A program made the position numbers and the translations under genes. DNA of 59,479 nucleotides from Streptomyces sp. YIM 98790 (GTDB lineage: Bacteria; Actinomycetota; Actinomycetes; Streptomycetales; Streptomycetaceae), in the NCBI RefSeq assembly GCF_011421595.1, contig NZ_WTLH01000001.1:43825-103303 (forward strand), given 5' to 3'. The notes beneath the pieces were generated by a model. It had not been told where the DNA came from, ran no database searches, and worked only from the letters and a program-made list of their open reading frames with translations. Below, piece by piece: positions 41,957 through 50,466 of the stretch (its first letter is position 1; each line of letters begins with the position of its first letter).

Positions 41957-44092
41957 ATGCTCGCCGCACTAGCCCGGGTGGCCACCCGCCGCCCGCTGAC
42001 CGTGATATTCGCCTGGGTGCTCCTGCTGGTGCTCGGATTCGGCCTCGGCACCGGCGTGTTCGAACGGCTCGACGACGCCGTGCACCACACCCCCGGCAGC
42101 GAGTCCGCAGAGGCCGGCGAGCGGCTCGACGCACTCGACCCGGCCGGGGACTCCCTCACCGCCGTGATCACGGCACCGGCCGTGGACGATCCGGAACTGC
42201 GCTCCGGCGTCGCCGCCGCACTCGCCGACCTGGCCGCCGTCCCCGGCGTCACCGAGGCCCCGGACCCCTACACCACCCCCGGCCTGGCGGCCGAGGACGG
42301 GCGGGCCCTGCTGCTCCCCGTCGGCTTCGAGGCCGGCCTGGACGACGACGCGGCACAGACCGCGGTGGCGGACGCCGCCGACCGCATCCGCGCACTCGAC
42401 GGCCTGGCCGGGGCGGACGTCCACGTCAGCGGTGACGCCCTGCTCGGCGACCAGATCGGCGAACGCGCCCAGGGCGACATCGCGCGGGCCGAGATCATCT
42501 CGCTGCCGCTGGTCCTGCTGCTGCTCATCGTGGTGTTCGGCGGCCTGCGCGCGGCCGGCCTGCCCCTGGTGGTGGCGGTCAGCGGCATCGCCGGGGCCTT
42601 CCTGGCCCTGTATCTGTTCAGCCTGGCCACCGATGTCTCCGTCTACGCGGTGCAGGTCACCACCATGCTCGGCCTCGGCCTGGCCGTGGACTACGCGCTG
42701 CTGCTGGTGGTCCGCTACCGGGAGGAACGGGCGGCGGGCGGCACCGACGACCACCTGGAGGCGGTGCGCCGCGCCGTGACGCGGGCCGGCCGGACGGTGA
42801 TGTTCTCCGGTCTCACCGTGGCCGTCAGCCTGGCCGGACTGCTCGTCTTCCCCAACCCGTTCCTGCGCTCCATGGGCCTGGCCGTGGCCGCCGTGGTGGC
42901 CGTGGACATGCTGGCCGCCGTCACCCTGCTGCCCGCCCTGCTGGCCCGCTTCGGCCGCCGGATCACCCCCGCGCCGGCCACCACCCGCTCCGGCGGCGAA
43001 CCCGGCGCCCTCTTCGCCCGCCTGGCCCGCTTCTCGGCCCGGCGCCCGCTGGCCGTGGTGGTGACCGTGGTCGCCGGACTGGCGGTCCTGACCGTGCCGG
43101 CCGCCGGGGCGGTCATCGAACTGGGCGACGCCCGCCAGCTGCCCGCCGGCACCGAGGCCCGGCAGCTCTACGACGCGCTGCACGAGCACTACCCGGAGGG
43201 CACCGGCGTCCGCCCCGTGGAGGTGCTGGCCGGACCGGAGACCGACCCGGCGCTGCTCGACCGTCTCCGCGAACTCCCCGGCGTGGCCCAGGCGCAGTCC
43301 CGCGTCCTGACCGACGGCACCGTCCTGCTGGAACTCACCCCGACCGGCACGGTCGACGGCCCGGCCGCCACCGCCCTGGTGGAGGAGATCCGGGACCTGC
43401 GCGGCGACCAGCCCGTCGAGGTCACCGGCAACGCCGCCGCGCTGGTCGACTTCCGCGCCATGCTGGCCGAGCGCACCCCGTGGGCCGCCGCCACCGTGCT
43501 GCTCTCGGTGTTCCTGCTGCTGTTCGCCTTCACCGGCTCGCTGCTGATCCCGCTGCGCACCATCGCCACCACCCTGCTCAGCCTGGGAGCGGCCCTGGGC
43601 GTGGTCACCTGGGTGTTCCAGGACGGCAATCTGGCCGGGCTGCTCGGCGGCGAGGAGATGGGCGCGCTCTCCCTCACCGCGCCGCCGCTGATCCTCGCCA
43701 TCGCCTTCGGCCTGGCCATGGACTACGAGCTGTTCATCCTGGCCCGGATGCGGGAGAGCTGGCTGGACACCGGGGACGAACGCCGGGCCGTGGTCACCGG
43801 GCTCCAGCGCTCCGGCCGGGTGGTGAGCTGCGCGGCGCTGCTGCTCGCGGTGGTCTTCGCGGCCTTCATGACCGGCGGCTTCTCACCGATCCTGCAGATC
43901 GGGCTGGGCCTGACGCTGGCGGTGCTGATCGACGCCAGCGTGGTGCGGATGCTGCTGGTGCCCGCCACCATGACGCTGCTGGGCCGCCGGGCCTGGTGGT
44001 CGCCCGCGCCGCTGCGCCGGCTGCACCACCGCTACGGCCTGCGCGAGGAGCCCCGTCCCGGGGCGCGGGAGAAGGTGTCCCTGCCGGGCTGA
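41957..44092 (+). CDS. MMPL-family RND transporter
   Basis: A 711-residue membrane protein with 11-12 hydrophobic segments in the duplicated RND arrangement and two extracytoplasmic loops (about 35-175 and 375-510). Charged membrane motifs GLGLAVDYALLLVVRYREE and AFGLAMDYELFILARMRE contain the Asp-Tyr pairs that relay protons in MmpL proteins. The ATG at 41957 follows GAGGAGATGCC. Streptomyces members export lipids, pigments or drugs. The two-component pair upstream (39616-41719) and the palindrome at 41831-41848 suggest induced expression. Confidence 0.92.
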   Translation: MLAALARVATRRPLTVIFAWVLLLVLGFGLGTGVFERLDDAVHHTPGSESAEAGERLDALDPAGDSLTAVITAPAVDDPELRSGVAAALADLAAVPGVTEAPDPYTTPGLAAEDGRALLLPVGFEAGLDDDAAQTAVADAADRIRALDGLAGADVHVSGDALLGDQIGERAQGDIARAEIISLPLVLLLLIVVFGGLRAAGLPLVVAVSGIAGAFLALYLFSLATDVSVYAVQVTTMLGLGLAVDYALLLVVRYREERAAGGTDDHLEAVRRAVTRAGRTVMFSGLTVAVSLAGLLVFPNPFLRSMGLAVAAVVAVDMLAAVTLLPALLARFGRRITPAPATTRSGGEPGALFARLARFSARRPLAVVVTVVAGLAVLTVPAAGAVIELGDARQLPAGTEARQLYDALHEHYPEGTGVRPVEVLAGPETDPALLDRLRELPGVAQAQSRVLTDGTVLLELTPTGTVDGPAATALVEEIRDLRGDQPVEVTGNAAALVDFRAMLAERTPWAAATVLLSVFLLLFAFTGSLLIPLRTIATTLLSLGAALGVVTWVFQDGNLAGLLGGEEMGALSLTAPPLILAIAFGLAMDYELFILARMRESWLDTGDERRAVVTGLQRSGRVVSCAALLLAVVFAAFMTGGFSPILQIGLGLTLAVLIDASVVRMLLVPATMTLLGRRAWWSPAPLRRLHHRYGLREEPRPGAREKVSLPG

Positions 44093-44102
44093 GCGCACGC
44101 GC

Positions 44103-44159
44103 ACACCGCCGCCGGCCGGTGCCGGGCCACGTGCCGGGGACCGGCCGCGCCGGCGGTGT
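44103..44159. terminator. Bidirectional terminator between MMPL and Nudix genes
   Basis: ACACCGCCG (44103-44111) pairs with the complement ending at 44159, and an inner GGCCGGT/ACCGGCC pairing continues the stem after a small bulge. Convergent genes on both sides. Confidence 0.6.
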
Positions 44160-44174
44160 CCGGGGCGACCGGCA

Positions 44175-44744
44175 CTACGCCGGTCCCGGTCCGTCCGGAG
44201 CGCCACCGCCCGTGCCGCCCGTGCTGCCCGTGCCGCCCGTGCTCTCTGTGCCGGCGGCGCCGTCCGCGCCGCCGGCCGTGAGCAGCGCGCGCAGGCGGTC
44301 CAGGAAGACCGCCTGCGCCTTCACGAGCTTCGCGCGGGCCTGGTCCAGCGGGAACCACCGCACCCGGTCGATCTCCGGGAAGGTCCGCCTGATCCCGGAG
44401 CGCGGCGGCCACTCCATGGTGAAGGTCCCCGGCACCACCGACCCCGGATCGAGGTCGCCGTGCACCGCCCAGACCGTCACCGTCTTGCCGCCCGACTGCC
44501 GCACCTCGCCCAGCGGCAGCAGTTCGCCCTCCGGCGGCGCCACGCCCAGCTCCTCCCGGAACTCGCGCAGCGCGGCATCGCGCGCCTCCTCCGGCGGCAG
44601 GTACTCGCCCTTGGGCACCGACCACGCCCCCGCGTCCCGGTGTGCCCAGTACGGCCCGCCCATGTGGCCGAGCAGCACCTCCGGACCGTGCTCCGCGGTC
44701 CGGCGGAACAGCAGCAGACCCGCGCTGCGACGCACCGTGCCCAC
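44175..44744 (-). CDS. Nudix hydrolase
   Basis: A 189-residue Nudix protein. The full Nudix box G-x5-E-x7-REUxEExGU is present as GEYLPPEEARDAALREFREE followed by LGV. It resembles the Streptomyces/mycobacterial MutT-like group acting on nucleoside diphosphate derivatives (KSAGLLLFRR-like start, GGPYWAHRDAGAWSVPKGE, FPEIDRVRWF). The last 35 residues are a Gly/Thr/Ser low-complexity tail. It may be cotranscribed with the small gene upstream (24-bp gap). Confidence 0.9.
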   Translation of the reverse strand: MGTVRRSAGLLLFRRTAEHGPEVLLGHMGGPYWAHRDAGAWSVPKGEYLPPEEARDAALREFREELGVAPPEGELLPLGEVRQSGGKTVTVWAVHGDLDPGSVVPGTFTMEWPPRSGIRRTFPEIDRVRWFPLDQARAKLVKAQAVFLDRLRALLTAGGADGAAGTESTGGTGSTGGTGGGAPDGPGPA

Positions 44745-44768
44745 TGTGGGCCGTCCTCGGCCGGGCGG

Positions 44769-45059
44769 TCAGCGGACCGGGGTCCACCCGGCGGGCGTGG
44801 ACTGGCCGCCGCCCGTCCGCACGGCCTCGACCACCGCCTGGTGCAGTGCCCGGCTGGATTCCTCGGAGTGGCACTCCACCGGGCTGCCGGAGAGCGTGAA
44901 CCAGTCGGACGCGCCCGAGTACTGCACCGTCACATCCGCGCGGTCACCGACCCAGGTGGTGTGGACGGTCAGGTCACCCGTGACCACACCCATCTCGTCG
45001 GTGCGTACGCCTCCGGGCCCGGTGAACACGCCCTGTGTCGTCCAAGATGCCCAGGCCAT
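44769..45059 (-). CDS. Conserved-looking small protein, function unknown
   Basis: A 96-residue protein, no signal peptide or membrane segment, one Cys. It reads as a compact beta-rich domain (GDLTVHTTWVGDRADVTVQY SGAS-type strands) with a helical middle (SRALHQAVVEAVRTGGG). Start ATG at 45059 has GGAAGG 12 nt upstream. Coding character is normal for the region and it is closely followed by the Nudix gene on the same strand. I do not recognise the family. Confidence 0.55.
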   Translation of the reverse strand: MAWASWTTQGVFTGPGGVRTDEMGVVTGDLTVHTTWVGDRADVTVQYSGASDWFTLSGSPVECHSEESSRALHQAVVEAVRTGGGQSTPAGWTPVR

Positions 45060-45266
45060 CCTTGATCACCGCCTTCCGCGACCGGTCCCGCCTACCCATT
45101 TTCCACCGCCTTCCCGCCCGCCGGACCGGGCCGAACGGCCCCGCCGGAGGCACCTGCGCACGTCCGCGCGGTGTGCCGCGTCCGCACTGCCCTCCCAGCC
45201 TCGCACGTCCCCCGGACGGCGCACCCCGACCGGCCGCCCGCCCGGACCGCTGCCACCCTCGGTCCC

Positions 45267-45575
45267 ATGGACATGCCCAGCGAGATGCCCGGCGAGATGC
45301 CCGCCGTGAACGCGTGCGCGGTGGAGAACTGCGCCTACAACCGCGAAGGCGACTGCCACGCCCTGGCCATCACCGTGGGTGACCTCCGCCACCCGCACTG
45401 CGACACCTTCCTCCGTGCCGGCCTCGAGGGCGGCGACCCCGGCACCACCGGCCGGGTCGGCGCCTGCAAGATGGCCGACTGCCGCCACAACAACCGCCTC
45501 GAATGCCACGCCCCCGGCATCACCGTCGGCTACCACCGTTCCGAGGTCGACTGCCTGACCTACGCCCCCGCCTGA
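45267..45575 (+). CDS. DUF1540-domain protein with two Cys-rich repeats
   Basis: A 102-residue protein with two DUF1540 modules: VNACAVENCAYNREGDCHA and VGACKMADCRHNNRLECHA, each followed by ITVG and a further Cys (HCDTF, VDCLTY). The four-cysteine modules probably bind a metal such as zinc. The start has repeated PSEMPGEMP. The mRNA starts within a crowded divergent region with the small gene at 44769-45059. Function of the family is unknown. Confidence 0.82.
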   Translation: MDMPSEMPGEMPAVNACAVENCAYNREGDCHALAITVGDLRHPHCDTFLRAGLEGGDPGTTGRVGACKMADCRHNNRLECHAPGITVGYHRSEVDCLTYAPA

Positions 45576-45633
45576 CATGCCCGCCTGACGCCGCCCCCCG
45601 CCGGCATCCTCCCTCCGGACGCTCGCGCGCCGG

Positions 45634-47811
45634 TCAGGCCACGTCGATGCCGTACTCCTGGACCAGGGACTCCAGGCCGGAGGGGCCGGGGTAGCCCTTG
45701 CCGCCGCCGACGAAGTGCCAGTCGCCGCCGGCGCGGCGGCGGAAGGAGCCGAGCACCAGCGCGGTTTCGCCGGGGCGGCCGTCCGCCACGGCCAGCCGGT
45801 CCAGTTCGGTGCCGGAGGAGTCCAGCAGCCGGATGCCGGCCGCGGTGAAGCCGGACAGATCCGCCTGCGGGCCGGCCTCCGGGTCCACCGCCGCCACCAG
45901 CACCAGGCGGTCGGCGCGGGCGGGCAGGGCGGCGAAGGCCACCCGCATCGCGGCCCGGTCCGGTGCGGCGGGCTCGGGCACCGAGGAGACCGCGCCCTCC
46001 GGGGTGCTGGGGTTGTTGAAGAAGACGAAGTGGTCGTCGCTCAGCACCCGTTGCCCCTGGCAGACCAGGGCGCACACGTCCAGCGCCACCCCGCCCGCCC
46101 AGGACATGCCGAGCACGTTGTGGTCCGCAGGGTCCGCCGCGTCGTTCCCGGCCCGGCGTGCCGCGCCCCGGCGCGGCACCGCCCCGGCCGCGGCAGGGGC
46201 GGCGGCCGGGGACGGGCCGCCGGTGCCGTCGCCGAGGCGGCCCCGCAGGCCGTGGCGGTGCAGCAGGTCGACCAGCTCGGTGCCGGAGACCAGCTCCAGC
46301 GGCTTGCCCTTGGCGAAGGTGTGCGAGCCCGGGCCGAACCGGGAGGTGGTGACCAGCACGCCCTTGTTGGCGCCGGCGTCCTGCACGGTGCCGTACAGAT
46401 CCCGCACCGCGGACGGCGGCACGGTGTTGCGGTACCGCTTGACCTGCACCACGAGGGTGCCGCCGCGGATCGGGGCCGGGTCCACCGCGTTCACGTCCAC
46501 CCCGCCGTCGCGGGAGCGCTGCGTGGTCACCGCCCGCATGCCCATGGCCCGGAACAGCTCGGCGACCAGCGACTCGAAGGCGAGCGGATCCATCTGGAAC
46601 AGATCCGGCTCCTCCGCGCCCTTCTCCGCGCCTTCCTCCGCCCCGTGACCGCCGTGGCTGACCACGTCCTCGCCCACCTCGTCCGGCCGCCGCCCGGGGC
46701 GGACCGCGGTGAGCTGGTCCGGGCGGGCCGGGAGCTGGCCGCGCAGCGCGCCGGTCAGGCATTCCACGGCGTTGACCTGCGCCAGATGCAGTTCCCGGAA
46801 GACGGCACGCTCGGCCAGCACGGTGGCCACGACGGTCTCCGTGCGGCGGCCGGTCGCCGGATCGTGGTCGTCCACGAAGCCGTTCAGCGCCACGGAGTCG
46901 AGCAGCCCGTACGCGTCGTCCGCCGCGAACAGCCGGTGCAGCACCAGCAGCAGGCACTGGGCCAGCACGTCCCGGTACAGTGCCCGGCGCTGGGTGACCG
47001 GCCGGGCCGTCTCCTTGTCCTGGTCGGAGCCGGGCAGGTAGCGCACCGACCTGGCGGCCGGCACGATGCCGTACCGGGGCAGTTCCCAGTCGACCACGAG
47101 CTGCCGGGCCGCCGCGTCATAGGCCGCGGACAGCCGCAGCGGCAGCTCCAGGCCCTCCGGCCAGGCGGTGGCGGAGTACAGGGCGGCGGAGAAGAACTGC
47201 ACCACGGCGCCGGGATCGCGGGCGCGCAGCGCCGCCGCCAGCTCGGCGACGCCCGCGTTGTGGCCGCGGATCTCCGCGAGCTGAGCGCCCGCCCAGGCGT
47301 CGTACTGCCGCCGGTGGGCGGCGAGCTGCTGCTGCCGCTGCGCCTCGGCGGCCTGCGCGGCATGCCAGTCCTGCTCGTAGCGGGCGCGGGCCTCCTGCTG
47401 CGCCCGCCGGGCCGTCCAGCCGCCGCCGCGGGGCTGGTACGCCGCCGGGTCGGGCAGGGGCACGGGGTGGGCCAGCGGGCCGGGGTCGAAGGGCTCGACC
47501 TGCTCGGGGCGGGTGAGCCGGGCGATGGTGAACGCGGGGGCGCGGCAGCCCGCCGCCAGCAGCCCTTCCAGGGCGGCGACCTGCGCCTCCAGCTCGGCCG
47601 TCCGCTTGCGGGCGTCGGTCTCCCGCTGCAGGCGGTAGGCCGCCTGGCGTTCGCGGTGCGCGCGGGCCAGTTCGCGTTCCCTGGCCCGTTGTTGCCGCTC
47701 CAGATCGCGCTGGTGCCTGAGCTGGGCCCGCTGCTGCTCCTCCCGCTGCCGCTGCTGCTGGCGCTGGGCCTCGACCCAGACTCCGATGAGACCGTTGGAG
47801 CGACGACTCAT
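45634..47811 (-). CDS. Coiled-coil / Mrr-like nuclease / TerD-domain fusion protein
   Basis: A 725-residue multidomain protein. Residues 13-85 are a strong Gln/Arg/Glu coiled coil; 120-180 a second helical stretch; 200-360 an unassigned middle domain; 405-515 a PD-(D/E)xK restriction-endonuclease-like domain of the Mrr type (FESLVAELF, DGGVDVNA, LVVQVKRY, the D-QxK signature); 565-723 a TerD-like domain (VLGMSWAGGVALDVCALV, DDHFVFFNNP, VLGSFRRRAGGDWHF). TerD domains bind calcium and act in tellurite, phage and stress resistance. The ATG at 47811 has GGGGAGGG upstream. It stands alone, without a methylase, so the nuclease is unlikely to be an ordinary restriction enzyme and may cut modified or foreign DNA under TerD control. 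Confidence 0.85.
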   Translation of the reverse strand: MSRRSNGLIGVWVEAQRQQQRQREEQQRAQLRHQRDLERQQRARERELARAHRERQAAYRLQRETDARKRTAELEAQVAALEGLLAAGCRAPAFTIARLTRPEQVEPFDPGPLAHPVPLPDPAAYQPRGGGWTARRAQQEARARYEQDWHAAQAAEAQRQQQLAAHRRQYDAWAGAQLAEIRGHNAGVAELAAALRARDPGAVVQFFSAALYSATAWPEGLELPLRLSAAYDAAARQLVVDWELPRYGIVPAARSVRYLPGSDQDKETARPVTQRRALYRDVLAQCLLLVLHRLFAADDAYGLLDSVALNGFVDDHDPATGRRTETVVATVLAERAVFRELHLAQVNAVECLTGALRGQLPARPDQLTAVRPGRRPDEVGEDVVSHGGHGAEEGAEKGAEEPDLFQMDPLAFESLVAELFRAMGMRAVTTQRSRDGGVDVNAVDPAPIRGGTLVVQVKRYRNTVPPSAVRDLYGTVQDAGANKGVLVTTSRFGPGSHTFAKGKPLELVSGTELVDLLHRHGLRGRLGDGTGGPSPAAAPAAAGAVPRRGAARRAGNDAADPADHNVLGMSWAGGVALDVCALVCQGQRVLSDDHFVFFNNPSTPEGAVSSVPEPAAPDRAAMRVAFAALPARADRLVLVAAVDPEAGPQADLSGFTAAGIRLLDSSGTELDRLAVADGRPGETALVLGSFRRRAGGDWHFVGGGKGYPGPSGLESLVQEYGIDVA

Positions 47812-48053
47812 TGCGCTGCGGGCCCTCCCCGGGAATCCGGCATCCCATGACCGTCCGCCGGATCGGCCGGGCGACCCATGCGGCGAGTTGTGCGATTTTA
47901 GCCCCTTCCGGCCGCCCTGCTCACCCGGATGCTCCACACAACTTCCCCAAGGCGCACGCCAGTTCGGCGGCGCGTCGGCTTGTGTCCGGCGGACCGGCCC
48001 GGTGGGCCGCCGGGCCGGGCGCGGCTGTCGGCGGCGCGTCCTACCATCGGCGG

Positions 48054-48929
48054 ATGCGGGAACGGGCGGAGTGGACGCGGCTGGCGATGGGCACCGGCCA
48101 CCGTCCGCTCGATCTGATGGCCGCCCGCTTCCACGAGCACCGGTACGCCCCGCACGCGCACGAGGAGTTCGCCGTCGGGGTGACGCTCGGCGGCCTTGAG
48201 GTGATCGACTACCGCGGCGGGCGGCTGTACTCGGGGCCGGGCAGCATCGTGGTGCTGGAGCCGGGCGAGGTGCACACCGGCGGCCCGGCCGGTGACGACG
48301 GCTTCGCCTACCGGGTGGCGTATCCGCCGGAGGCGCTGCTGGCCGAGGGGGTGGCCGGGGGCCGGCCGCCGCGCTTCCGCCGGCCGGTGATCGAGGACCC
48401 GCCGCTGGCCGCCGCCCTGCACCGGGCCTACCGCGAGGCCGCCGGGGCCGGGACCGCGGCCGCCGCGGCCGGCACGGCCGATGCCCTGGAGCACGAGTCC
48501 CGGCTGCTGGGCCTGTTCGCCGAGCTGGCCCGGCGGCACGCCGCTCCGGGCACGGCCCGCCCGCCGCGCGAGATCGCCGATCCTGCCGGGCATCTGGTCC
48601 GGCACGTCCGGGAGCGCCTGGCCGCCGGCCTGCTGGCCCCGCCGTCGCTCGCCGACCTCGCGGCCGAACTGGGCGTCTCCCGCTACCAGCTGCTGCGCGC
48701 GTTCCGGCGCGGCAGCGGCATGCCGCCGTACGCCTGGCTGGCCCAGTACCGGGTGGACCGGGCCCGTGTCCTGCTGGCCGCCGGGCACCGCCCGGCCGAG
48801 GCAGCGGCGCTGACCGGCTTCGCCGACCAGGCGCATCTGACCCGCTGGTTCCGCCGGGTGCTGGGCGTCACCCCGGCCGCGTACCGCAACAGCGTTCAAG
48901 ACGCGGCCCGCCGCACCCCCGCATCCTGA
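48054..48929 (+). CDS. AraC-family transcriptional regulator
   Basis: A 291-residue regulator: N-terminal cupin (EHRYAPHAHEEFAVGVTLGG, SIVVLEPGEVHTGGPA) and C-terminal AraC helix-turn-helix pair (PSLADLAAELGVSRYQLLRA; LTGFADQAHLTRWFRRVLGV). ATG at 48054. The EamA transporter gene follows on the same strand 51 bp later with its own good ribosome site; regulators of this type often control such an adjacent amino-acid/metabolite exporter. Confidence 0.9.
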   Translation: MRERAEWTRLAMGTGHRPLDLMAARFHEHRYAPHAHEEFAVGVTLGGLEVIDYRGGRLYSGPGSIVVLEPGEVHTGGPAGDDGFAYRVAYPPEALLAEGVAGGRPPRFRRPVIEDPPLAAALHRAYREAAGAGTAAAAAGTADALEHESRLLGLFAELARRHAAPGTARPPREIADPAGHLVRHVRERLAAGLLAPPSLADLAAELGVSRYQLLRAFRRGSGMPPYAWLAQYRVDRARVLLAAGHRPAEAAALTGFADQAHLTRWFRRVLGVTPAAYRNSVQDAARRTPAS

Positions 48930-48980
48930 GCCCCGTCCGTGACGTACCACGACGACACGGCAGGGCGATCGGAGGACGCG

Positions 48981-49886
48981 GTGTCCGCACGCGGCTGGGT
49001 GCTGTTCTCGCTGATGGGCGTCGTCTGGGGCATCCCCTACCTGATGATCAAGGTGGCGGTGGAGGAGGTCTCCGTGCCCGTGGTCGTCTTCTCCCGCTGT
49101 GCCATCGGCCTGCTGCTCCTGCTGCCGCTCGCGCTGCGGGCCGGAGGGCCCGGCCGTCTCCGCCGCCACTGGGGGCCCGTCCTGCTCTTCGCCGCCATCG
49201 AGATCCTCGGCCCCTGGGCGCTGCTCTCGCACGCCGAGCGGGAGCTTTCCAGCTCGATGACCGGCCTGCTGATCGCCGTCGTCCCGATCCTCACCGCCCT
49301 GCTGACCCGCCTCACCGGCAGCACCGAGCGGCTCGGGCTGCGCCGCTGGACCGGCCTGCTGCTCGGCCTGGGCGGGGTGGCCCTGCTGGCCGCCCCGCAT
49401 CTGGCCGGGGGCAGCGCCCTGTCGGTCGGCGAAGTGCTCCTCACCGCGCTGTGCTACACCGTCGCCCCGCTGATCGCCGCCCGCCGGCTGCGCGAGGTGC
49501 CCACGCTGCAGCTCACCGCGGCCTGCCTGGCCGTGGCCACCGCCGTCTACGCCGTACCGGCCTGGCTGACCCGTCCCGAGACCGTGCCCTCCGGCAAGGC
49601 CGTGGCCTCCCTCGCCGGACTCGGCGCGGTGTGCACCGCGCTCGGGTTCCTGCTCTTCTTCGAGCTGCTCCGCGAGGTCGGCACGGGCCGCGCCGTGGTC
49701 TTCACCTACGTCAATCCGGCGGTGGCCGTGGCCGCGGGCGTCCTCTTCCTCTCCGAGCCGCTCACCCCGGCCGTCCTCGCCTCCTTCGCCGCCATCCTCA
49801 CCGGCTCCGTCCTCGCCACCGCGGCCGGCCGCCGCCCCGCTCCCGCGGCCGGGCCCGCCCCGGCCGGGGTGCCCGCGCGGAGGTGA
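48981..49886 (+). CDS. EamA/DMT-family transporter
   Basis: A 301-residue drug/metabolite transporter with ten hydrophobic segments in two EamA repeats (GWVLFSLMGVVWGIPYLMIK and LTALCYTVAPLIAARRL). I choose the GTG at 48981 because GGAGG lies 5 nt upstream; an earlier GTG at 48939 has no ribosome site. Ends 4 nt before the convergent MarR stop codon. Likely exports amino acids or related metabolites, under the AraC regulator upstream. Confidence 0.88.
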   Translation: MSARGWVLFSLMGVVWGIPYLMIKVAVEEVSVPVVVFSRCAIGLLLLLPLALRAGGPGRLRRHWGPVLLFAAIEILGPWALLSHAERELSSSMTGLLIAVVPILTALLTRLTGSTERLGLRRWTGLLLGLGGVALLAAPHLAGGSALSVGEVLLTALCYTVAPLIAARRLREVPTLQLTAACLAVATAVYAVPAWLTRPETVPSGKAVASLAGLGAVCTALGFLLFFELLREVGTGRAVVFTYVNPAVAVAAGVLFLSEPLTPAVLASFAAILTGSVLATAAGRRPAPAAGPAPAGVPARR

Positions 49887-49890
49887 GCCG

Positions 49891-50355
49891 TCAGGCGCTC
49901 CCGGTCGGCCGGTTGTGGTGGTCCAGCAGTGTGGACAGCAGCCCGGTGAGCCGCTGTCGCTCCTCGGGCGACAGCGGAGCCAGCAGGTCCTCCTGGCATG
50001 CGGCGAGCTGCTTCTCCAGCCGCCGAAGCTGCCGCACGCCCGCGGCGGTCGGCGAGATGATGTTGCGCCGCCGGTCGGAGGGGTCCGGGTCGCGCCTGAC
50101 CAGTCCCTGCCCGGCGAGCTCGTTGACGGCCGTGACCATGTCGCTGACGTAGATGCCGCTGCGGCGGCCGAGCTCGGCCTGGCTGGCCGGGCCGAAGTCC
50201 TCCAGCGCCGCCAGCAGGCGGTAGTGGTAGCCGCGGGCGCGCACGGACGCGAACGCGTCGGCGACCAGGCGGTGCGCGTGGCCGGCGGTCTGGGTGAGCA
50301 GCCAGCTGGGGAGAGCCTCCCACCTGGCGCGCGTCGTCTCGGACGGGTCCTCCAC
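49891..50355 (-). CDS. MarR-family transcriptional regulator
   Basis: A 154-residue winged-helix dimer: ASQAELGRRSGIYVSDMVTA is the recognition helix region and LVRRDPDPSDRRRNIISPTA the wing. The GTG start at 50355 has no clear ribosome site and may be leaderless. It is divergent from an epoxide hydrolase gene; the 111-bp gap holds two perfect inverted repeats (50387-50404, 50402-50416), so it probably represses both genes until a phenolic, quinone or epoxide ligand binds. Confidence 0.9.
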   Translation of the reverse strand: MEDPSETTRARWEALPSWLLTQTAGHAHRLVADAFASVRARGYHYRLLAALEDFGPASQAELGRRSGIYVSDMVTAVNELAGQGLVRRDPDPSDRRRNIISPTAAGVRQLRRLEKQLAACQEDLLAPLSPEERQRLTGLLSTLLDHHNRPTGSA

Positions 50356-50386
50356 GCCTGGAGCCTAACAAATCATGGGGTGCACT

Positions 50387-50416
50387 AACGATTGTGGTAT
50401 CGTTCGGGAGCCGAAC
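50387..50416. promoter_or_regulatory. MarR-type operators in the divergent promoter
   Basis: AACGAT-N6-ATCGTT (50387-50404) and, overlapping it, GTTCGG-GAG-CCGAAC (50402-50416), both perfect. They overlap a possible promoter of the hydrolase (TTGTGG 50392-50397, ACATTA 50415-50420, 17-bp spacer), suiting repression. Confidence 0.6.
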
Positions 50417-50466
50417 ATTAGTCGCCCTAACGTTTCCTTCCGGACGATCCCACTGGAGTCAGCACC

